A stretch of DNA of 64,000 nt from Arthrobacter sp. KBS0703 (GCF_002008315.2 NZ_MVDG02000001.1:2294001-2358000); one strand, 5' to 3'. Shown: positions 42,740 to 52,885, counted from the stretch's first letter. A program made the numbers and translations. The notes: a model not told the origin generated them from the sequence alone.

Positions 42740-43126
42740 ATGAGCACTCCAGACAGTAATTCACACGTTTACCAGGCCGCCGGAGACCAGGCCGATGTTT
42801 CCCAGCAGGTCCGCGACATCTCCGAGGTTCCGGCCATCGAGGTCATCACCACTGCCGCCGTGCACCTCATGAGCGCCGCCGCCGTGAAACTCGGCCTGGC
42901 TGCCGAAGAGAACGCAGAAGAACTCAAGGACCTGGACGAGGCCCGGAAGCTCATCACGGCCCTCGCCGGCCTGGTGACCGCAGCCGCTCCGGAGATCGGT
43001 TCCCAGCACGCCGGACCGTTGCGTGACGGCCTCCGCTCCCTGCAGCTCGCCTTCCGTGAAGAGTCGATCATCCCCGATCCTCCGGGCAAGGGCCCGGGCG
43101 AAAAGTACACCGGAGCAGTTAACTAA
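42740..43126 (+). CDS. DUF1844 domain protein
   Basis: The 128-aa acidic, helical protein has the DUF1844 core ISEVPAIEVITTAAVHLMSA and AAVKLGLA, then DLDEARKLITALAGLVTAAAPEIG. Function unknown; it is regularly found divergent from infC in actinobacteria. No signal peptide. Own promoter region shared with the infC leader (42401-42739). Confidence 0.9.
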   Translation: MSTPDSNSHVYQAAGDQADVSQQVRDISEVPAIEVITTAAVHLMSAAAVKLGLAAEENAEELKDLDEARKLITALAGLVTAAAPEIGSQHAGPLRDGLRSLQLAFREESIIPDPPGKGPGEKYTGAVN

Positions 43127-43147
43127 GTCCCACGAAGACATATCACG

Positions 43148-43187
43148 ACGACGGCGGGCTGACCTTGGGAGGTCGGCCCGCCGTCGT
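43148..43187. terminator. Terminator after DUF1844 gene
   Basis: A 17-bp stem (one GU pair) starting ACGACGGCGGGC with loop TTGGGA, followed by TCT. It lies between convergent DUF1844 and MFS genes. Confidence 0.9.
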
Positions 43188-43220
43188 TCTGTCTCGCGGG
43201 CAGTCGCGTCTGGCGCCCTC

Positions 43221-44549
43221 TTAGGCCTGTCTCTTATACACATCTAGATGTGTATAAGAGACACGCGCGCCGCCGGGCGGCGGCGCTGCAGGGTGAGTCC
43301 GACGGCGCACAGCAGGACGCCGGCCACCCCCACCGAAACGAACCCGCCCCACGGCCCGACGCCGTCGATGAACACCCCGGCGAGCGGGGCACCCAGGGCG
43401 ACGCCGGCAGTGAGCGCGGATCCGTACCAGCCCATCGCCTCACCGCGCCGTGTCTCTTATACACATCTAGATGTGTATAAGAGACAGGAGCACCGGCGCG
43501 CAGAGGAGGCCCGGGAGCAGGGCGAGCAGGCTCAGCGTCAGCGTGTCTGTGGCGAAGCCCATGGGGATGGTCAGCGCCGCCATGCCCAGGAGCAGGAGGA
43601 TCGGCGACACCGGGCGGTGCATGGCACCGTAGATGAGGCCGCCGATGACCGAAGCGGCACACCAGAAGAGGAAGACAATCCCGATTTCGCTTTGATGCCC
43701 GCCGGTCTCCAGCGCGGCAACGATGCCCACATCGGTGCCGCTCAGCACCATGCCCGCCCCGGAGGCGACGGCAAAGACCGCGGCAACGGACGCGGTGAAC
43801 CAGCTGAAGTTGTGGGCCACCTTGCGCCGGATACCTGCGCGGCGGCGGCTGCCGGCGGCCGCGGGCCCGAGCTCGGCAGCAGCTTCCTGCAGGTGGGCGG
43901 GGGCGGCCGCCACGACGGCAACCTCGGCGGCCTCCTGCTCGTCCGCCTCGCATGCCTCATCGCGGCCAGCGCTGCGGGTGGGCGGGTTGAACCACATCAG
44001 AAAAAGCCCGGCCAGGGATGTGGAGACGCCGACGATCGTCAGTCCGAGGACCGAATGTCCGCTCGTGGCGACGATCGCTCCTGCGGCCGGCCCGATCATG
44101 AACACCACCTCGGTGCTGATGGCGTCCAGGGCGAAGGCGGTCCTGCGCTGGTCACCGTCCGCCAATACGCCCAGCGATTGGCGGACAACGCTAAAAATGG
44201 GAAGTGTGAGCAGTCCCCCGACGAAGACGAGCGGCAGCAGCCACTGGTAGGAGACGTGCGGCACGATGGACCAGATGACGGTCTCGGAAACGACGGACGG
44301 GATGAGGGCTGTCCGGAGTCCGGCCGTGTCCACGCGCCGCCCCCGCCACGGGGCGCCGAGGGCAATGCCGATGGTCATGACGGCCGCTGCTGCCCCGGCA
44401 GCGGCGTAGCCCTCTCCCAGGGTCAGAACGATGTGCAGGGTCAGGAGCACGCCGGCCGCCGAATGGGGAATGCGCGCGATCATGCCGACGACCAGGAGGC
44501 GCCGGATGGGCCTGACGGCCAGCAGCTCCCGGTACAGGGTGAAATTCAC
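43221..44549 (-). CDS. MFS transporter (interrupted by two adapters)
   Basis: Twelve-helix exporter-type MFS protein starting with GTG at 44549 (MNFTLYRELLAVRPIRRLLV). Segment 1 (43488-44549) ends ...LPGLLCAPVL. After the adapter at 43451-43487 segment 2 reads MGWYGSALTAGVALGAPLAG and LQRRRPAAR. Then comes a second adapter, with a TAA just beyond it at 43221-43223 that is the most likely stop, although its frame cannot be proven. The central loop is unusually long and Glu/Ala-rich (about 205-245). Substrate unknown. It lies downstream of the SseB gene. Confidence 0.82.
43227..43263. other. Nextera junction adapter (assembly artefact)
   Basis: A full mosaic-end junction minus its last G, near the 3' end of the MFS gene. 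Confidence 0.98.
43451..43487. other. Nextera junction adapter (assembly artefact)
   Basis: A full mosaic-end junction minus its first C, inside the MFS gene between CAPVL and MGWYGSAL. Confidence 0.98.
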
Positions 44550-44609
44550 AGGTAGGTCCTTAGTTCCGCGGCCGGGCAGCAGCAGGACGGACCATCTGGG
44601 GACCGCCGG

Positions 44610-45521
44610 TTACTCCGCGGCGCGCCTTAGCTTGACTTCGATCGAGTCAACACGCTCACCAAACAATACATTCCGGCTCCAGTCGTTTTGGAGGCCGGCG
44701 ACGAGGGACTGGACCGCGGCGGCATCGAGCCCGTCCTCAAGGTAGAGCACCACGCGCAGTTCCGGCCCGGGCCCGCCACCGTCAATCCGAACGCCTGAGG
44801 CCGTTGCTGCTGCCACGCCTGCGCCGGGGAGGACTTCCAGGCCGCGGACCGCCGGCCGGGTTTTCGCGGCCGAGCGCAGCAGGGCCGCCAGCTCGGCGTC
44901 ACGGTAGGCGGGAATCCACTGCTTCTGCTGGGCAAGTGCCCAGACGGCCGGTCGCCGCACCACGAAGGTGACCTCGGATCCCGGATCCACGACCAGCAAC
45001 TCGGCGCCTTCGGCCACGGCGGACAGCGCCGCCCGTGCCGCGTAGACCGCAACGGGCCTCGCGTCGGGATGCCACGCGGCCAGGGCCCCGGCCGAGCTGA
45101 ACACCGGCATCGCGAGCCGGCCGTCGGGCGCCTTCAGCGTCACGAGTGCCATGTCGGCCTGCTTGTCGGCATGCAGCCCGTCCACGCCCTCGGCTTCCTC
45201 GGCCAACTGGGCCACAATCGGCACGAAAACGCGCGCCGTGGCCAGGGAAGCGACGACGGCGGCTTCGTCGCCGTCGGCGGTGAGGAGGGCCGAAACGGCG
45301 GCGAGATACCCTGCGTCCGCTGTACCGTCGTCGTCCTCGAAGTTGTGGATGCTGGCGTTCTCACCCTCAAGACTGCGGCCCGCCCACGGCTGGCCGGCAG
45401 AATCCGTGAGGCCGCCGGCGCCCGCAAGGGCAGCCTGGATGTGCCCGGGAAGGCGGCGTGCCGGCGGCTGTTCCTCCTGCGCGCCTGCCCCACCTTCGGG
45501 CGTCAGCCTGTGCTCGGCCAT
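44610..45521 (-). CDS. SseB-domain protein
   Basis: 303 aa. The central part (VFVPIVAQ...MALVTLKAPDGRLAMPVFSS to WHPDARPV) is an SseB N-terminal domain, followed by a second region ending LFGERVDSIEVKL. SseB-like proteins are widespread in actinobacteria with no settled function. It follows priA by 12 bp and is probably part of the his transcript, as often seen in this order. The N-terminal ~25 residues are disordered. Confidence 0.85.
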   Translation of the reverse strand: MAEHRLTPEGGAGAQEEQPPARRLPGHIQAALAGAGGLTDSAGQPWAGRSLEGENASIHNFEDDDGTADAGYLAAVSALLTADGDEAAVVASLATARVFVPIVAQLAEEAEGVDGLHADKQADMALVTLKAPDGRLAMPVFSSAGALAAWHPDARPVAVYAARAALSAVAEGAELLVVDPGSEVTFVVRRPAVWALAQQKQWIPAYRDAELAALLRSAAKTRPAVRGLEVLPGAGVAAATASGVRIDGGGPGPELRVVLYLEDGLDAAAVQSLVAGLQNDWSRNVLFGERVDSIEVKLRRAAE

Positions 45522-45533
45522 GACATGCGCCGC

Positions 45534-46280
45534 CTAGCGGCGGCCGGCGACGTCGAGGGCCTGCGGCAGGGTGAATGCCCCGGCGTACAGGGCCTTGCCG
45601 ACGATGGCACCCTCGACGCCGAGCGGAACCAGCGAGCGGAGGACCTTCAGGTCGTCAAGGCTGGAGATGCCGCCGGACGCCACCACGGGCTTGCCGGTTT
45701 TCTCGACCATCTGCCGCAGCAGTTCGACGTTGGGGCCCTGGAGGGTGCCGTCCTTGGTCACATCGGTGACCACGTAACGGGCGCAGCCGGCCTCCTCGAG
45801 GCGGCCCAGGACGTCCCAGAGGTCGCCGCCTTCCTTGGTCCAGCCGCGGCCGGCCAGCGTGGTGCCCCGGACGTCCAGTCCGACGGCGATCCTGTCGCCG
45901 AAGCGCTCGATGGCCCGCGCCGTCCAGTCCGGATTTTCCAGCGCGGCCGTGCCGAGGTTCACGCGGGCCACGCCCAGGTCCAGCGCCTTTTCCAGCGACT
46001 CGTCATCGCGCAGGCCGCCGGACAGCTCCACGTTGATGTCCAGCCGGCCCACCACCTCGCGCAGGAGTTCGGCGTTGGAGCCGCGGCCGAACGCAGCGTC
46101 CAGATCCACCAGGTGGACCCATTCCGCGCCCTGCTCCTGCCAGTTGAGGGCCGCCTCCAGCGGCGTGCCGTAGCTCGTCTCGCTGCCCGCTTCACCTTGG
46201 ACCAGGCGGACAGCCTGGCCGTTCACGACGTCGACTGCGGGGAGCAGCTCCAGTACAGGAAGCTCGGTTTGGCTGATCAT
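45534..46280 (-). CDS. priA: Phosphoribosyl isomerase PriA (HisA/TrpF bifunctional type)
   Basis: ProFAR isomerase of histidine synthesis and, in actinobacteria lacking trpF, also PRA isomerase of tryptophan synthesis. The 248-aa (beta/alpha)8 protein has catalytic Asp in [15 protein letters not shown], the phosphate-binding [13 protein letters not shown] and [14 protein letters not shown] with the second catalytic Asp. Dual activity is inferred from taxon, not shown by the sequence. Confidence 0.93.
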   Translation of the reverse strand: MISQTELPVLELLPAVDVVNGQAVRLVQGEAGSETSYGTPLEAALNWQEQGAEWVHLVDLDAAFGRGSNAELLREVVGRLDINVELSGGLRDDESLEKALDLGVARVNLGTAALENPDWTARAIERFGDRIAVGLDVRGTTLAGRGWTKEGGDLWDVLGRLEEAGCARYVVTDVTKDGTLQGPNVELLRQMVEKTGKPVVASGGISSLDDLKVLRSLVPLGVEGAIVGKALYAGAFTLPQALDVAGRR

Positions 46281-46375
46281 CTCGTGTCCTCAGTTCTCGT
46301 GTAGCGCTGATTTCCATGGAGCGCGGTTGTGGCGTGAAGCGCTGTTGTGCCGCCGGTGGTTCCGGAGGCCGCCGG

Positions 46376-46534
46376 TTATTGGCCGGGCAAGGTCAGCAGG
46401 TACGCCGCCAGCAGCGACATTCCTGCCAGCACGTAGAACCCGATCTGCGTCCAGAGCGGCTTGTTCTGCTGCCGGAAGGACAGCGCGCCGCCCGCCAGCA
46501 GGCCGGCGAGGCCCATCAGCACGATGGACCACAT
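46376..46534 (-). CDS. 52-aa two-helix membrane protein in the his operon
   Basis: The reading frame starts at the ATG 46534, immediately after the hisH stop (46535-46537), and ends at TAA 46376-46378. It encodes MWSIVLMGLAGLLAGGALSF then RQQNKPLWTQIG, then a second helix FYVLAGMSLLAAYLLTLPGQ. Two hydrophobic segments with a short charged turn, codon use like its neighbours and a stop/start junction support a real small gene. It lies in the 255-bp gap between hisH and priA that would otherwise be empty. Function unknown. Confidence 0.8.
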   Translation of the reverse strand: MWSIVLMGLAGLLAGGALSFRQQNKPLWTQIGFYVLAGMSLLAAYLLTLPGQ

Positions 46535-47323
46535 CTAGGCGTCCGCCGCTGGGGTTGCCGGGGTGGTGTCGGCCGGCGTGGCGCCCGACGCGGACGCTGC
46601 GTGCCGCTGGTGGTGGCTGCGGAGCCCTTCCACCCAGTTCTTCAGGAGCCTCGCGCCGGCATCGCCCGACTTTTCCGGGTGGAACTGGGTGGCGCACAGC
46701 GGTCCGTTTTCGACGGCGGCGATGAAGGGCGCGCCGTGCTCCGACCACGTCACGAGCGGAGGGGCCATGCGGGGCTGCACGACGTCGAAGTCCCACCTCT
46801 GGACACCGTAGGAGTGCACGAAGTAGAAACGCTCGGACTCCACGCCCTCGAAGAGCTTGGAGCCTTCCGGAACCTTTACGGTGTTCCAGCCCATGTGCGG
46901 AACGACGTCTGCGGGCAGGAGTTCCACCTTGCCGGGCCACTCCCCCATGCCTTCAGCTTCGGTTCCGTGTTCGACGCCGGCCTCGAACAGCACCTGGAGG
47001 CCCACGCAGATGCCCAGGACCGGCCGGCCGCCTGCTACGCGGCGGCCGATCATCCTGATGGCGTCCACTGCCTTGAGCTCGCGCATCACGGTCTCGAAGG
47101 CGCCGACACCAGGAACAAGCAGCCCGTCCGCATTGAGGACGTCTTCGGGCTTGGAACTCAGGATGACCTCGGCGCCGGCGCGCTCGAGGGCACGGACGGC
47201 GGAACGGACATTGCCGGAGCCGTAGTCCAGGACAGTGACGGTCGGCTTCCCCTCCGGGGAGGCCGGCCTGACGGTGGCCGAGGGATCGATGATGGCGCCC
47301 TCCCGCAAGACCTTGCCGGTCAC
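46535..47323 (-). CDS. hisH: Imidazole glycerol phosphate synthase, glutamine amidotransferase subunit
   Basis: Supplies ammonia from glutamine to HisF. Class I amidotransferase with the nucleophile Cys in [20 protein letters not shown] and the catalytic His/Glu in TQFHPEKSG. The GTG at 47323 overlaps the hisB stop by 4 bp (262 aa). The first ~30 residues precede the conserved [10 protein letters not shown], and the C-terminus has an Ala/Thr-rich tail. hisF is outside this window. Confidence 0.94.
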   Translation of the reverse strand: MTGKVLREGAIIDPSATVRPASPEGKPTVTVLDYGSGNVRSAVRALERAGAEVILSSKPEDVLNADGLLVPGVGAFETVMRELKAVDAIRMIGRRVAGGRPVLGICVGLQVLFEAGVEHGTEAEGMGEWPGKVELLPADVVPHMGWNTVKVPEGSKLFEGVESERFYFVHSYGVQRWDFDVVQPRMAPPLVTWSEHGAPFIAAVENGPLCATQFHPEKSGDAGARLLKNWVEGLRSHHQRHAASASGATPADTTPATPAADA

Positions 47324-47946
47324 AGGGCACCCTTGGTGGACGGAATGCCTTCCACTCGGGGGTCCGGTTCCACGGCTGCGCGCAGCGCCCTGGCGAAGGC
47401 CTTGAACTGGGCCTCGACAATGTGGTGCGGATCGCGGCCGGCGATGACGTTCATGTGCAGGCAGATGCCGGCGTGCAGTGTGATGGCCTCGAAGACGTGC
47501 CGGGTCAGGGATCCCGTGAAGTGGCCCCCGATCAGGTGGTACTCCTGCCCCGCGGGCTCTCCCCCGTGCACCAGGTACGGGCGGCCGGAAACGTCCACCA
47601 CGGCGTGCGCAAGGGCTTCGTCCAGCGGCACCGTGGCCTCGCCGAAGCGGCGGATGCCCGCCTTGTTGCCGAGGGCGGTGCGCAGTACTTCGCCGAACGT
47701 GATGGCGACGTCTTCGACGGTGTGGTGCACGTCGATGTGGATGTCGCCGGTGGCCTTGACGGTCATGTCGATGAGTGAGTGCTTGCACAGCGCGGTCAGC
47801 ATGTGGTCGTAGAACGGGACCGAGGTGCTGATGTCCGACACTCCGGTGCCGTCGAGGTTAATCTCCACCAGGACGGAAGATTCGCTGGTGGCACGCTCCA
47901 GGCGTGCAGTCCGGGTCCCGGCAGCCTTGATTCCGGTGTCGCTCAT
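47320..47946 (-). CDS. hisB: Imidazoleglycerol-phosphate dehydratase
   Basis: Mn-dependent dehydratase of histidine synthesis (208 aa). The two metal-binding motifs are [13 protein letters not shown] and the [17 protein letters not shown] repeat; [12 protein letters not shown] is also conserved. Monofunctional (no histidinol phosphatase domain). ATG at 47946, 59 bp after hisC. Confidence 0.96.
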   Translation of the reverse strand: MSDTGIKAAGTRTARLERATSESSVLVEINLDGTGVSDISTSVPFYDHMLTALCKHSLIDMTVKATGDIHIDVHHTVEDVAITFGEVLRTALGNKAGIRRFGEATVPLDEALAHAVVDVSGRPYLVHGGEPAGQEYHLIGGHFTGSLTRHVFEAITLHAGICLHMNVIAGRDPHHIVEAQFKAFARALRAAVEPDPRVEGIPSTKGAL

Positions 47947-48005
47947 GGTGATAGGTGTCCTTTTGACGAAGGAGGGTTCAGACGTTGCTTGGTCTACGCT
48001 CAAGT

Positions 48006-49124
48006 TTAGGCCGGAAGGGCAGCCCGGCTGGCCAGGATGCTTTCCAGCGCCTCCAGGAATGCTGTGGTTTCCGTCTCAGTTCCTGCCGTGACCCGCAGGT
48101 GCCCGGGGATGCCGACGTCCCTGATCAGCACGCCCGCGTCCAGCAGGGCCTGCCAGACTTCGTGCGGGTTTTCGAGGCCGCCGAAAAAGACGTAGTTGGA
48201 GTCAGATGCCGCCGGCCGCAGCCCCATCCGCGTCAGTTCGGCGACGATGCGGTCGCGCTGCAGTTTGATGTCCTCGACGTCGGCCATGAGCGCCTCGCGG
48301 TGGTGCAGCGCCGCGAGGGCGGTGGCCTGGGTGATGGCCGACAGGTGGTAGGGCAGGCGCACGAGGCGCAGGGCGTCGGCCACTTCCGGTGCCGCCGCCA
48401 TGTAGCCGAGCCGCGCGCCGGCGAGGGCGAATGCCTTGCTCATGGTCCGGGACACGATGAGCCGCTCCCGGCCCGGCAACAAGGTGAGAGCGCTTGGCGT
48501 GCCGTCGTGGGCAAACTCATGGTAAGCCTCGTCCACGATCACAATGGTCTGGCTGGCCTCGCCGGCTTCGTAGACGGCCTCCACCACGTCCAGGCCGAGG
48601 CCGGTGCCGGTGGGGTTGTTGGGTGAGCACAGGAACACAATGTTCGGCTGCAGCTCGCGGACCTGGCGTGCAGCGTCCTCAGCGCTCAAGCCGTAATCCC
48701 CGGCGCGCTTGCCGACAATGTAGCCGGTGTCCGTTCCGCTGGCGAGCAGCGGGTACATGGAGTACGTGGGCGGGAACCCGAGCGCCGTACGCCCCGGCCC
48801 GCCGAAGGCCTGCAGAATCTGCTGGAGCACTTCGTTGGAGCCGTTGGCTGCCCAGATATTTTCGGCGCCGAGCCCGTGGCCGAGGTACTCGGCGAGGGCT
48901 TCCCGGAGTTCGGTGAATTCGCGGTCCGGGTAGCGGTTGAGGCCCGCGGCGGCCTCGGTCACGGCCACGGCGATGGCGGCCCTGACATCGGCCGGCACGC
49001 CATGAGTGTTCTCGTTGACGTTGAGCAGGATGGGGACGTCAAGCTGCGGCGCACCGTAGGGTGTCAGCCCCCGCAGGTTGGTCCGGAGGGGCAATCGGTT
49101 AAGTCGCTCAAGCTGGTCACTCAC
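48006..49124 (-). CDS. hisC: Histidinol-phosphate aminotransferase
   Basis: PLP aminotransferase (372 aa, fold type I) with [23 protein letters not shown] and the Schiff-base lysine in [17 protein letters not shown]. First gene of the hisC-hisB-hisH-priA unit; hisD is not present upstream in this window. The 114 bp between it and the LysM gene hold nothing I recognise. Confidence 0.96.
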   Translation of the reverse strand: MSDQLERLNRLPLRTNLRGLTPYGAPQLDVPILLNVNENTHGVPADVRAAIAVAVTEAAAGLNRYPDREFTELREALAEYLGHGLGAENIWAANGSNEVLQQILQAFGGPGRTALGFPPTYSMYPLLASGTDTGYIVGKRAGDYGLSAEDAARQVRELQPNIVFLCSPNNPTGTGLGLDVVEAVYEAGEASQTIVIVDEAYHEFAHDGTPSALTLLPGRERLIVSRTMSKAFALAGARLGYMAAAPEVADALRLVRLPYHLSAITQATALAALHHREALMADVEDIKLQRDRIVAELTRMGLRPAASDSNYVFFGGLENPHEVWQALLDAGVLIRDVGIPGHLRVTAGTETETTAFLEALESILASRAALPA

Positions 49125-49238
49125 TGGAACAGTTTAAGTGCCACGGGCGGCGGGCCTGAAACTGTGACGATCTGGCGGGGTCCGGACCACCGTGTCGGTC
49201 GAAGCAAACCGGACGCCCGGCGTCCAAACACACGCTGG

Positions 49239-49670
49239 CTACTTGGACGGAACAAACAACTGCTGGCCCGGCATAACCCTGCCGCCATCCAGATCGTTCA
49301 GCTGGACGATATCCGCGATGACGTCGCGCGGGTCGCGGCCGGGGTCCACCGCCCCGGCAATGGCCCACAAGGACTCCCCTGGCTGGACCGTCACGGACAC
49401 CGTCGGCGTGACTGCCAGCCCGCTGGCGGTGTCGGCCGCCTTGGCCGGCGAGTTCAGCAGGCCGGCCAGCGACAGCAGAAGTGCGGCCAGCAGTACGAGC
49501 GGCAGGCCAATCAGGACGATCCGGCCGCGGCGCGTGAGACGCAGCCGCGGCGGCTTGACCGGCCGGCCGCTGACCGGCGCACTACGCCGGTCACTGTGCC
49601 GGAAACTCTGCCGCGCCGCCGTTTCCATACCCTGCGGAAGTGAGCACTGAACTGTTGTTGAAGCTGACAT
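49239..49670 (-). CDS. LysM-domain membrane protein, likely SOS cell-division suppressor (YneA/Rv2719c-like)
   Basis: 143 aa: basic cytosolic N-terminus, one membrane helix (about 51-72), then a LysM domain (92-141: VQPGESLWAIAG...VMPGQQLFVPSK). It is divergent from lexA with two SOS boxes in the shared region. Bacillus YneA, Corynebacterium DivS and mycobacterial Rv2719c occupy the same place and block division during DNA damage (established knowledge). Assignment to that role here is inference from synteny, topology and operators. ATG at 49670; a longer frame to 49757 would run into the operator region. Confidence 0.85.
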   Translation of the reverse strand: MSASTTVQCSLPQGMETAARQSFRHSDRRSAPVSGRPVKPPRLRLTRRGRIVLIGLPLVLLAALLLSLAGLLNSPAKAADTASGLAVTPTVSVTVQPGESLWAIAGAVDPGRDPRDVIADIVQLNDLDGGRVMPGQQLFVPSK

Positions 49671-49771
49671 GACCTGAGCCCTCCTGGACCAATCTGTGCT
49701 GCCCGGTTTGCGCCTGTCCACCGGCCGATCGCCGGGATATTCGAATAACCCGCACACTCGACTGCTTGACT

Positions 49772-49786
49772 AGAACACATGTTCGA
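49772..49786. promoter_or_regulatory. SOS box 1 (LexA operator), lexA/LysM intergenic region
   Basis: AGAACACATGTTCGA contains the palindrome GAACACATGTTC, matching the actinobacterial consensus cGAACnnnnGTTCg. It lies 102 bp from the LysM gene start and 211 bp from lexA. Confidence 0.9.
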
Positions 49787-49839
49787 ACTTTGCTTTCCTC
49801 AGTTTTAGCACTTATCAACGAATTAAGTCGAGACTCGCT

Positions 49840-49854
49840 AGAACAAATGTTTGA
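49840..49854. promoter_or_regulatory. SOS box 2 (LexA operator), lexA upstream
   Basis: AGAACAAATGTTTGA is a slightly degenerate SOS box 68 bp from box 1. The two-box arrangement allows control of both divergent promoters. Confidence 0.85.
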
Positions 49855-49996
49855 AAAAGCCGTAGGGCTGGCCTACGTTGGGAATCAAAGAACAACCACA
49901 TCTGCAGTTGATCAGCAGGGTCTGACAATTTCAGTCCGGAAGTTCCCGGCAACTGCAGCCACGGATGCCGGGTGGAATGGAAAGGCGTTGGCAAAC

Positions 49997-50746
49997 ATGG
50001 CAGCACAAGCCTCCGGCGGCACGGCTCCCCAGCGCAGCCAGCGGTCTCAGCGGACACCCAAGGGACTCACTGTCCGCCAGAAGCGGATCCTGGAAACGAT
50101 CCAGCGGTCAGTCAACGAGAACGGCTATCCGCCGTCCATGCGCGAAATTGGCGACACCGTCGGCCTGGCCAGCCTGTCCAGCGTCACCCACCAGCTCTCG
50201 CAGCTGGAAAAGCTCGGTTACCTGCGGCGCGATCCCAAGCGCCCGCGGGCCATGGAAGTCCTCATGCCCCTCACCCTGGACGCGGGCGCAGCAAAGGCCC
50301 CGGGGGCCTCGAAGGACGCCGCGCTCCACAGCGTGGGCGGCGGAACCGTCTCTGAACTGCCCAGCGCCATGGACACGGCCATGGTGCCGCTGGTCGGCCG
50401 GATTGCGGCAGGCGGGCCCATCCTCGCGGACCAGGTCGTGGAGGAACTCATGCCCCTGCCCCGCCAGCTCGTCGGCCATGGCGAACTCTTCATGCTGAGG
50501 GTGGCCGGCGATTCCATGGTGGATGCCGCCATCTGCGACGGCGACTGGGTGGTGGTCAGGCGGCAAAGCGACGCCGTCAACGGCGACATCGTTGCCGCCC
50601 TGCTCGACGACGAAGCGACCGTCAAGACCTTCCGGCAGCGGGACGGCCACACCTGGCTGCTTCCGCAAAACACCCAGTACGAACCGATCCTGGGCGACCA
50701 CGCCGTGGTCATGGGCAAAGTGGTCTCAGTGCTGCGTTCGCTCTAG
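49997..50746 (+). CDS. lexA: SOS repressor LexA
   Basis: The 249-aa repressor and self-cleaving protease has an N-terminal winged helix ([11 protein letters not shown]...[20 protein letters not shown]). The cleavage site Ala138-Gly139 is in RIAAGGPI, nucleophile Ser173 in GDSMVDA and base Lys210 in ATVKTF. I start it at ATG 49997, preceded by GGAAAGG. The frame is open back to 49766, but that stretch contains the SOS boxes and is untranslated. Confidence 0.95.
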   Translation: MAAQASGGTAPQRSQRSQRTPKGLTVRQKRILETIQRSVNENGYPPSMREIGDTVGLASLSSVTHQLSQLEKLGYLRRDPKRPRAMEVLMPLTLDAGAAKAPGASKDAALHSVGGGTVSELPSAMDTAMVPLVGRIAAGGPILADQVVEELMPLPRQLVGHGELFMLRVAGDSMVDAAICDGDWVVVRRQSDAVNGDIVAALLDDEATVKTFRQRDGHTWLLPQNTQYEPILGDHAVVMGKVVSVLRSL

Positions 50747-50794
50747 CCCCACCCGTCTGCGCCCGGCTACGCCTCAACGATGCCGCCCGTATCC

Positions 50795-50821
50795 CGGCCG
50801 GCTATAAGTCCCAGCTGGCCG
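50795..50821. terminator. Weak hairpin between lexA and dinG-like gene
   Basis: CGGCCGGCT and AGCTGGCCG (8 of 9 paired) with a 9-nt loop, between convergent genes. No T tract. Confidence 0.45.
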
Positions 50822-50827
50822 TAAAGC

Positions 50828-52885
50828 CTAGGACCGCGCGCCGGCCAGCCTCTCCAGGGCAGCCACGGCAATCTTCCGGTCCGTCGTCGGCCAGAACGGC
50901 GGCAGTGCTGCGCGGAGGAAAGCGCCATACCGCTCGGTGGACAGCCTCGAATCCAGCACCGCCACCACGCCCTTGTCATCAGTGGACCTGATCAGCCGTC
51001 CCGCCCCCTGGGCCAGCCTGATCGCCGCGTGGGTGGCTGACACCGACATGAAGCCGTTGCCGCCGGCCTGGGCCACGGCCCGGGAGCGTGCGGTCATCAG
51101 CGGGTCGTCGGGCCGGGGGAACGGAATCCTGTCAATCACCACGAGCCGGCATGATCCGCCGGGCACGTCCACACCCTGCCACAGCGACATCGTTCCGAAC
51201 AGGCACGTGTCCGGCTCATCGGCAAACTGCTTGACCAGGGCCGTCATGGTGGAATCGCCCTGGCACAGGAGGCTGACATCCAGCCGGGGGCGCAGCGCCT
51301 CGGCGGCGTCCTCGGCGGCGCGCCGCGACGAGAAGAGGCACAGGGCTCCCCCGCCGGAGGCACGGATCAGCGACTCAAGTTCGTCGAGGGCCTCCGGCGA
51401 AGTTCCCCTGCCCGGCTTGGGCAGATGGCCGGCCACGTACAGGATGCCCTGCTTGGGATAGTCGAAGGGCGACCCTACATCCAGACCGGTCCAGCTCGGA
51501 GCGCCCTCGCCCACGAGGCCAAGCCCGCCGGCAGCGGGTTCGAAGGCCGAGCCGATGGCAAGCGTGGCTGAGGTCAGCACCACGGTGTGGCCGGCGAAGA
51601 GGCCTTCCCGCAGCCGGCCCGCGACGCTGAGCGGAGCGATGTTGATGAGGGCGGGCGACGATTCGTCCGGCGCCGAGTAGCCCTGCTGCGGATCGAACGT
51701 GCTGTTCCGCGAGAACCACACCACTTCGCGGTTTTCACGCGCCGCCAGCAGCCGCTCGCACAGTTCCAGGATCACGAGGAGGCGGGAACGCGCGAGCTGC
51801 CGCCCGCCGTCGGGTGTGTTGTTGCTGTCCCCCTTGGAATCGGACAATGCTGCCCGGCAGGCCTCGCGGAGCTGGTCCACGCAGTCCAGCTGCTCGTCAT
51901 TGAGTCCGTTCGGGAGCAGCCCGCTGGGCACCCCGGCCACGGCGAGTTCGAGGTTCGCGGCGGCCGTGTTGAGCGCATCAACGGTGATGCCGGTGTGTTT
52001 TCGCGCGCCTGAGGCAGCCGCGTGGACCATGGCCACCGACAGCTGCCCGGAGACGGCTCCGGTGACCCTGTCCTGGAGTTCGTGGGCTTCGTCCACCACC
52101 ACGACGTCGTATTCGGGCAGGACGGCCAGGCCCTCAAAGGCGCTGACTGCGAGCATCGCGTGGTTGGTGACCACGACGTCGGCTTCGGCGGCGTTGTGCC
52201 GCGCGAGTTCGCTGAAACACTCGGCCGCCAGGGGGCACTTCTGCGCCCCGAGGCACTCCATGGAGGTGACCGAGACCTGCCGCCAGGCCCGGTCCGTCAC
52301 GCCGGGGAGGAGTTCGTCGCGGTCCCCCGTGTCGGTCTTCTCGGCCCACTCACGGAGCCGGACCACTTCCTTGCCGAGCTGCGATGACGGCCCGCCCATG
52401 GCCGCGGCGAAATGCGGCACGCTGGTGTCCTCGCCTAAGGAGAAGAGCTGGCCTTCGGAGGGCTCTTCCGAGGGGAAGCCGCCCTCCAGCTTGTGCCGGC
52501 ACACGTAGTTGGACCGGCCCTTGACGAGCGCGATCTTGACGGGCCTGTCCAGGGCGGGCGTGATGGTCTTGAGCAGCCGCGGCAGGTCCCGGCCCACGAT
52601 CTGGGTCTGCAGTGCCAGGGTGGCCGTGGACACGAGGGTTGGTTTGTCGCTTTCCAGCGAGTGGGCAATCAGGGGGATCAGGTAGGCGAGTGACTTTCCG
52701 GTTCCCGTGCCTGCCTGGACCAGCAGGTGGTCCCCGGTTTCGATCGCCCTGGCCACCTGCCGAGCCATCTCATGCTGGCCGCTGCGGCTCTGGCCGCCCA
52801 TGCCGGCCACGGCGCGGTCGAGCAGTTCGATGACGAACTGCTCGCCGGCCGTGGCATCGGCGTGGTCCGCCGCCCGCTCAGTCAT
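50828..52885 (-). CDS. DinG/XPD-type ATP-dependent DNA helicase
   Basis: 685 aa SF2 helicase with Walker A VQAGTGTGKSLAYLIP (about 56-71), iron-sulfur cluster cysteines around VCRHKLEG and CLGAQKCPLAAECF, the DEAH box VVVDEAHELQDR and C-terminal SLWQGVDVPGG and AQGAGRLIRS. Such helicases unwind 5' to 3' and act on damaged or structured DNA. ATG at 52885 overlaps the hflX stop by 8 bp, so the two are co-transcribed. No SOS box was found upstream of hflX. Confidence 0.92.
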   Translation of the reverse strand: MTERAADHADATAGEQFVIELLDRAVAGMGGQSRSGQHEMARQVARAIETGDHLLVQAGTGTGKSLAYLIPLIAHSLESDKPTLVSTATLALQTQIVGRDLPRLLKTITPALDRPVKIALVKGRSNYVCRHKLEGGFPSEEPSEGQLFSLGEDTSVPHFAAAMGGPSSQLGKEVVRLREWAEKTDTGDRDELLPGVTDRAWRQVSVTSMECLGAQKCPLAAECFSELARHNAAEADVVVTNHAMLAVSAFEGLAVLPEYDVVVVDEAHELQDRVTGAVSGQLSVAMVHAAASGARKHTGITVDALNTAAANLELAVAGVPSGLLPNGLNDEQLDCVDQLREACRAALSDSKGDSNNTPDGGRQLARSRLLVILELCERLLAARENREVVWFSRNSTFDPQQGYSAPDESSPALINIAPLSVAGRLREGLFAGHTVVLTSATLAIGSAFEPAAGGLGLVGEGAPSWTGLDVGSPFDYPKQGILYVAGHLPKPGRGTSPEALDELESLIRASGGGALCLFSSRRAAEDAAEALRPRLDVSLLCQGDSTMTALVKQFADEPDTCLFGTMSLWQGVDVPGGSCRLVVIDRIPFPRPDDPLMTARSRAVAQAGGNGFMSVSATHAAIRLAQGAGRLIRSTDDKGVVAVLDSRLSTERYGAFLRAALPPFWPTTDRKIAVAALERLAGARS

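Noticed and set aside
42761..43243. Antisense 160-aa frame across the DUF1844 gene
   Set aside because: Its start is adapter-encoded (MCIRDR) and DUF1844 on the other strand is a well-supported gene.
49766..49996. 77-aa N-terminal extension of LexA
   Set aside because: The region contains two SOS operators, and LexA relatives begin near residue MAAQASGG; the frame is open by chance.
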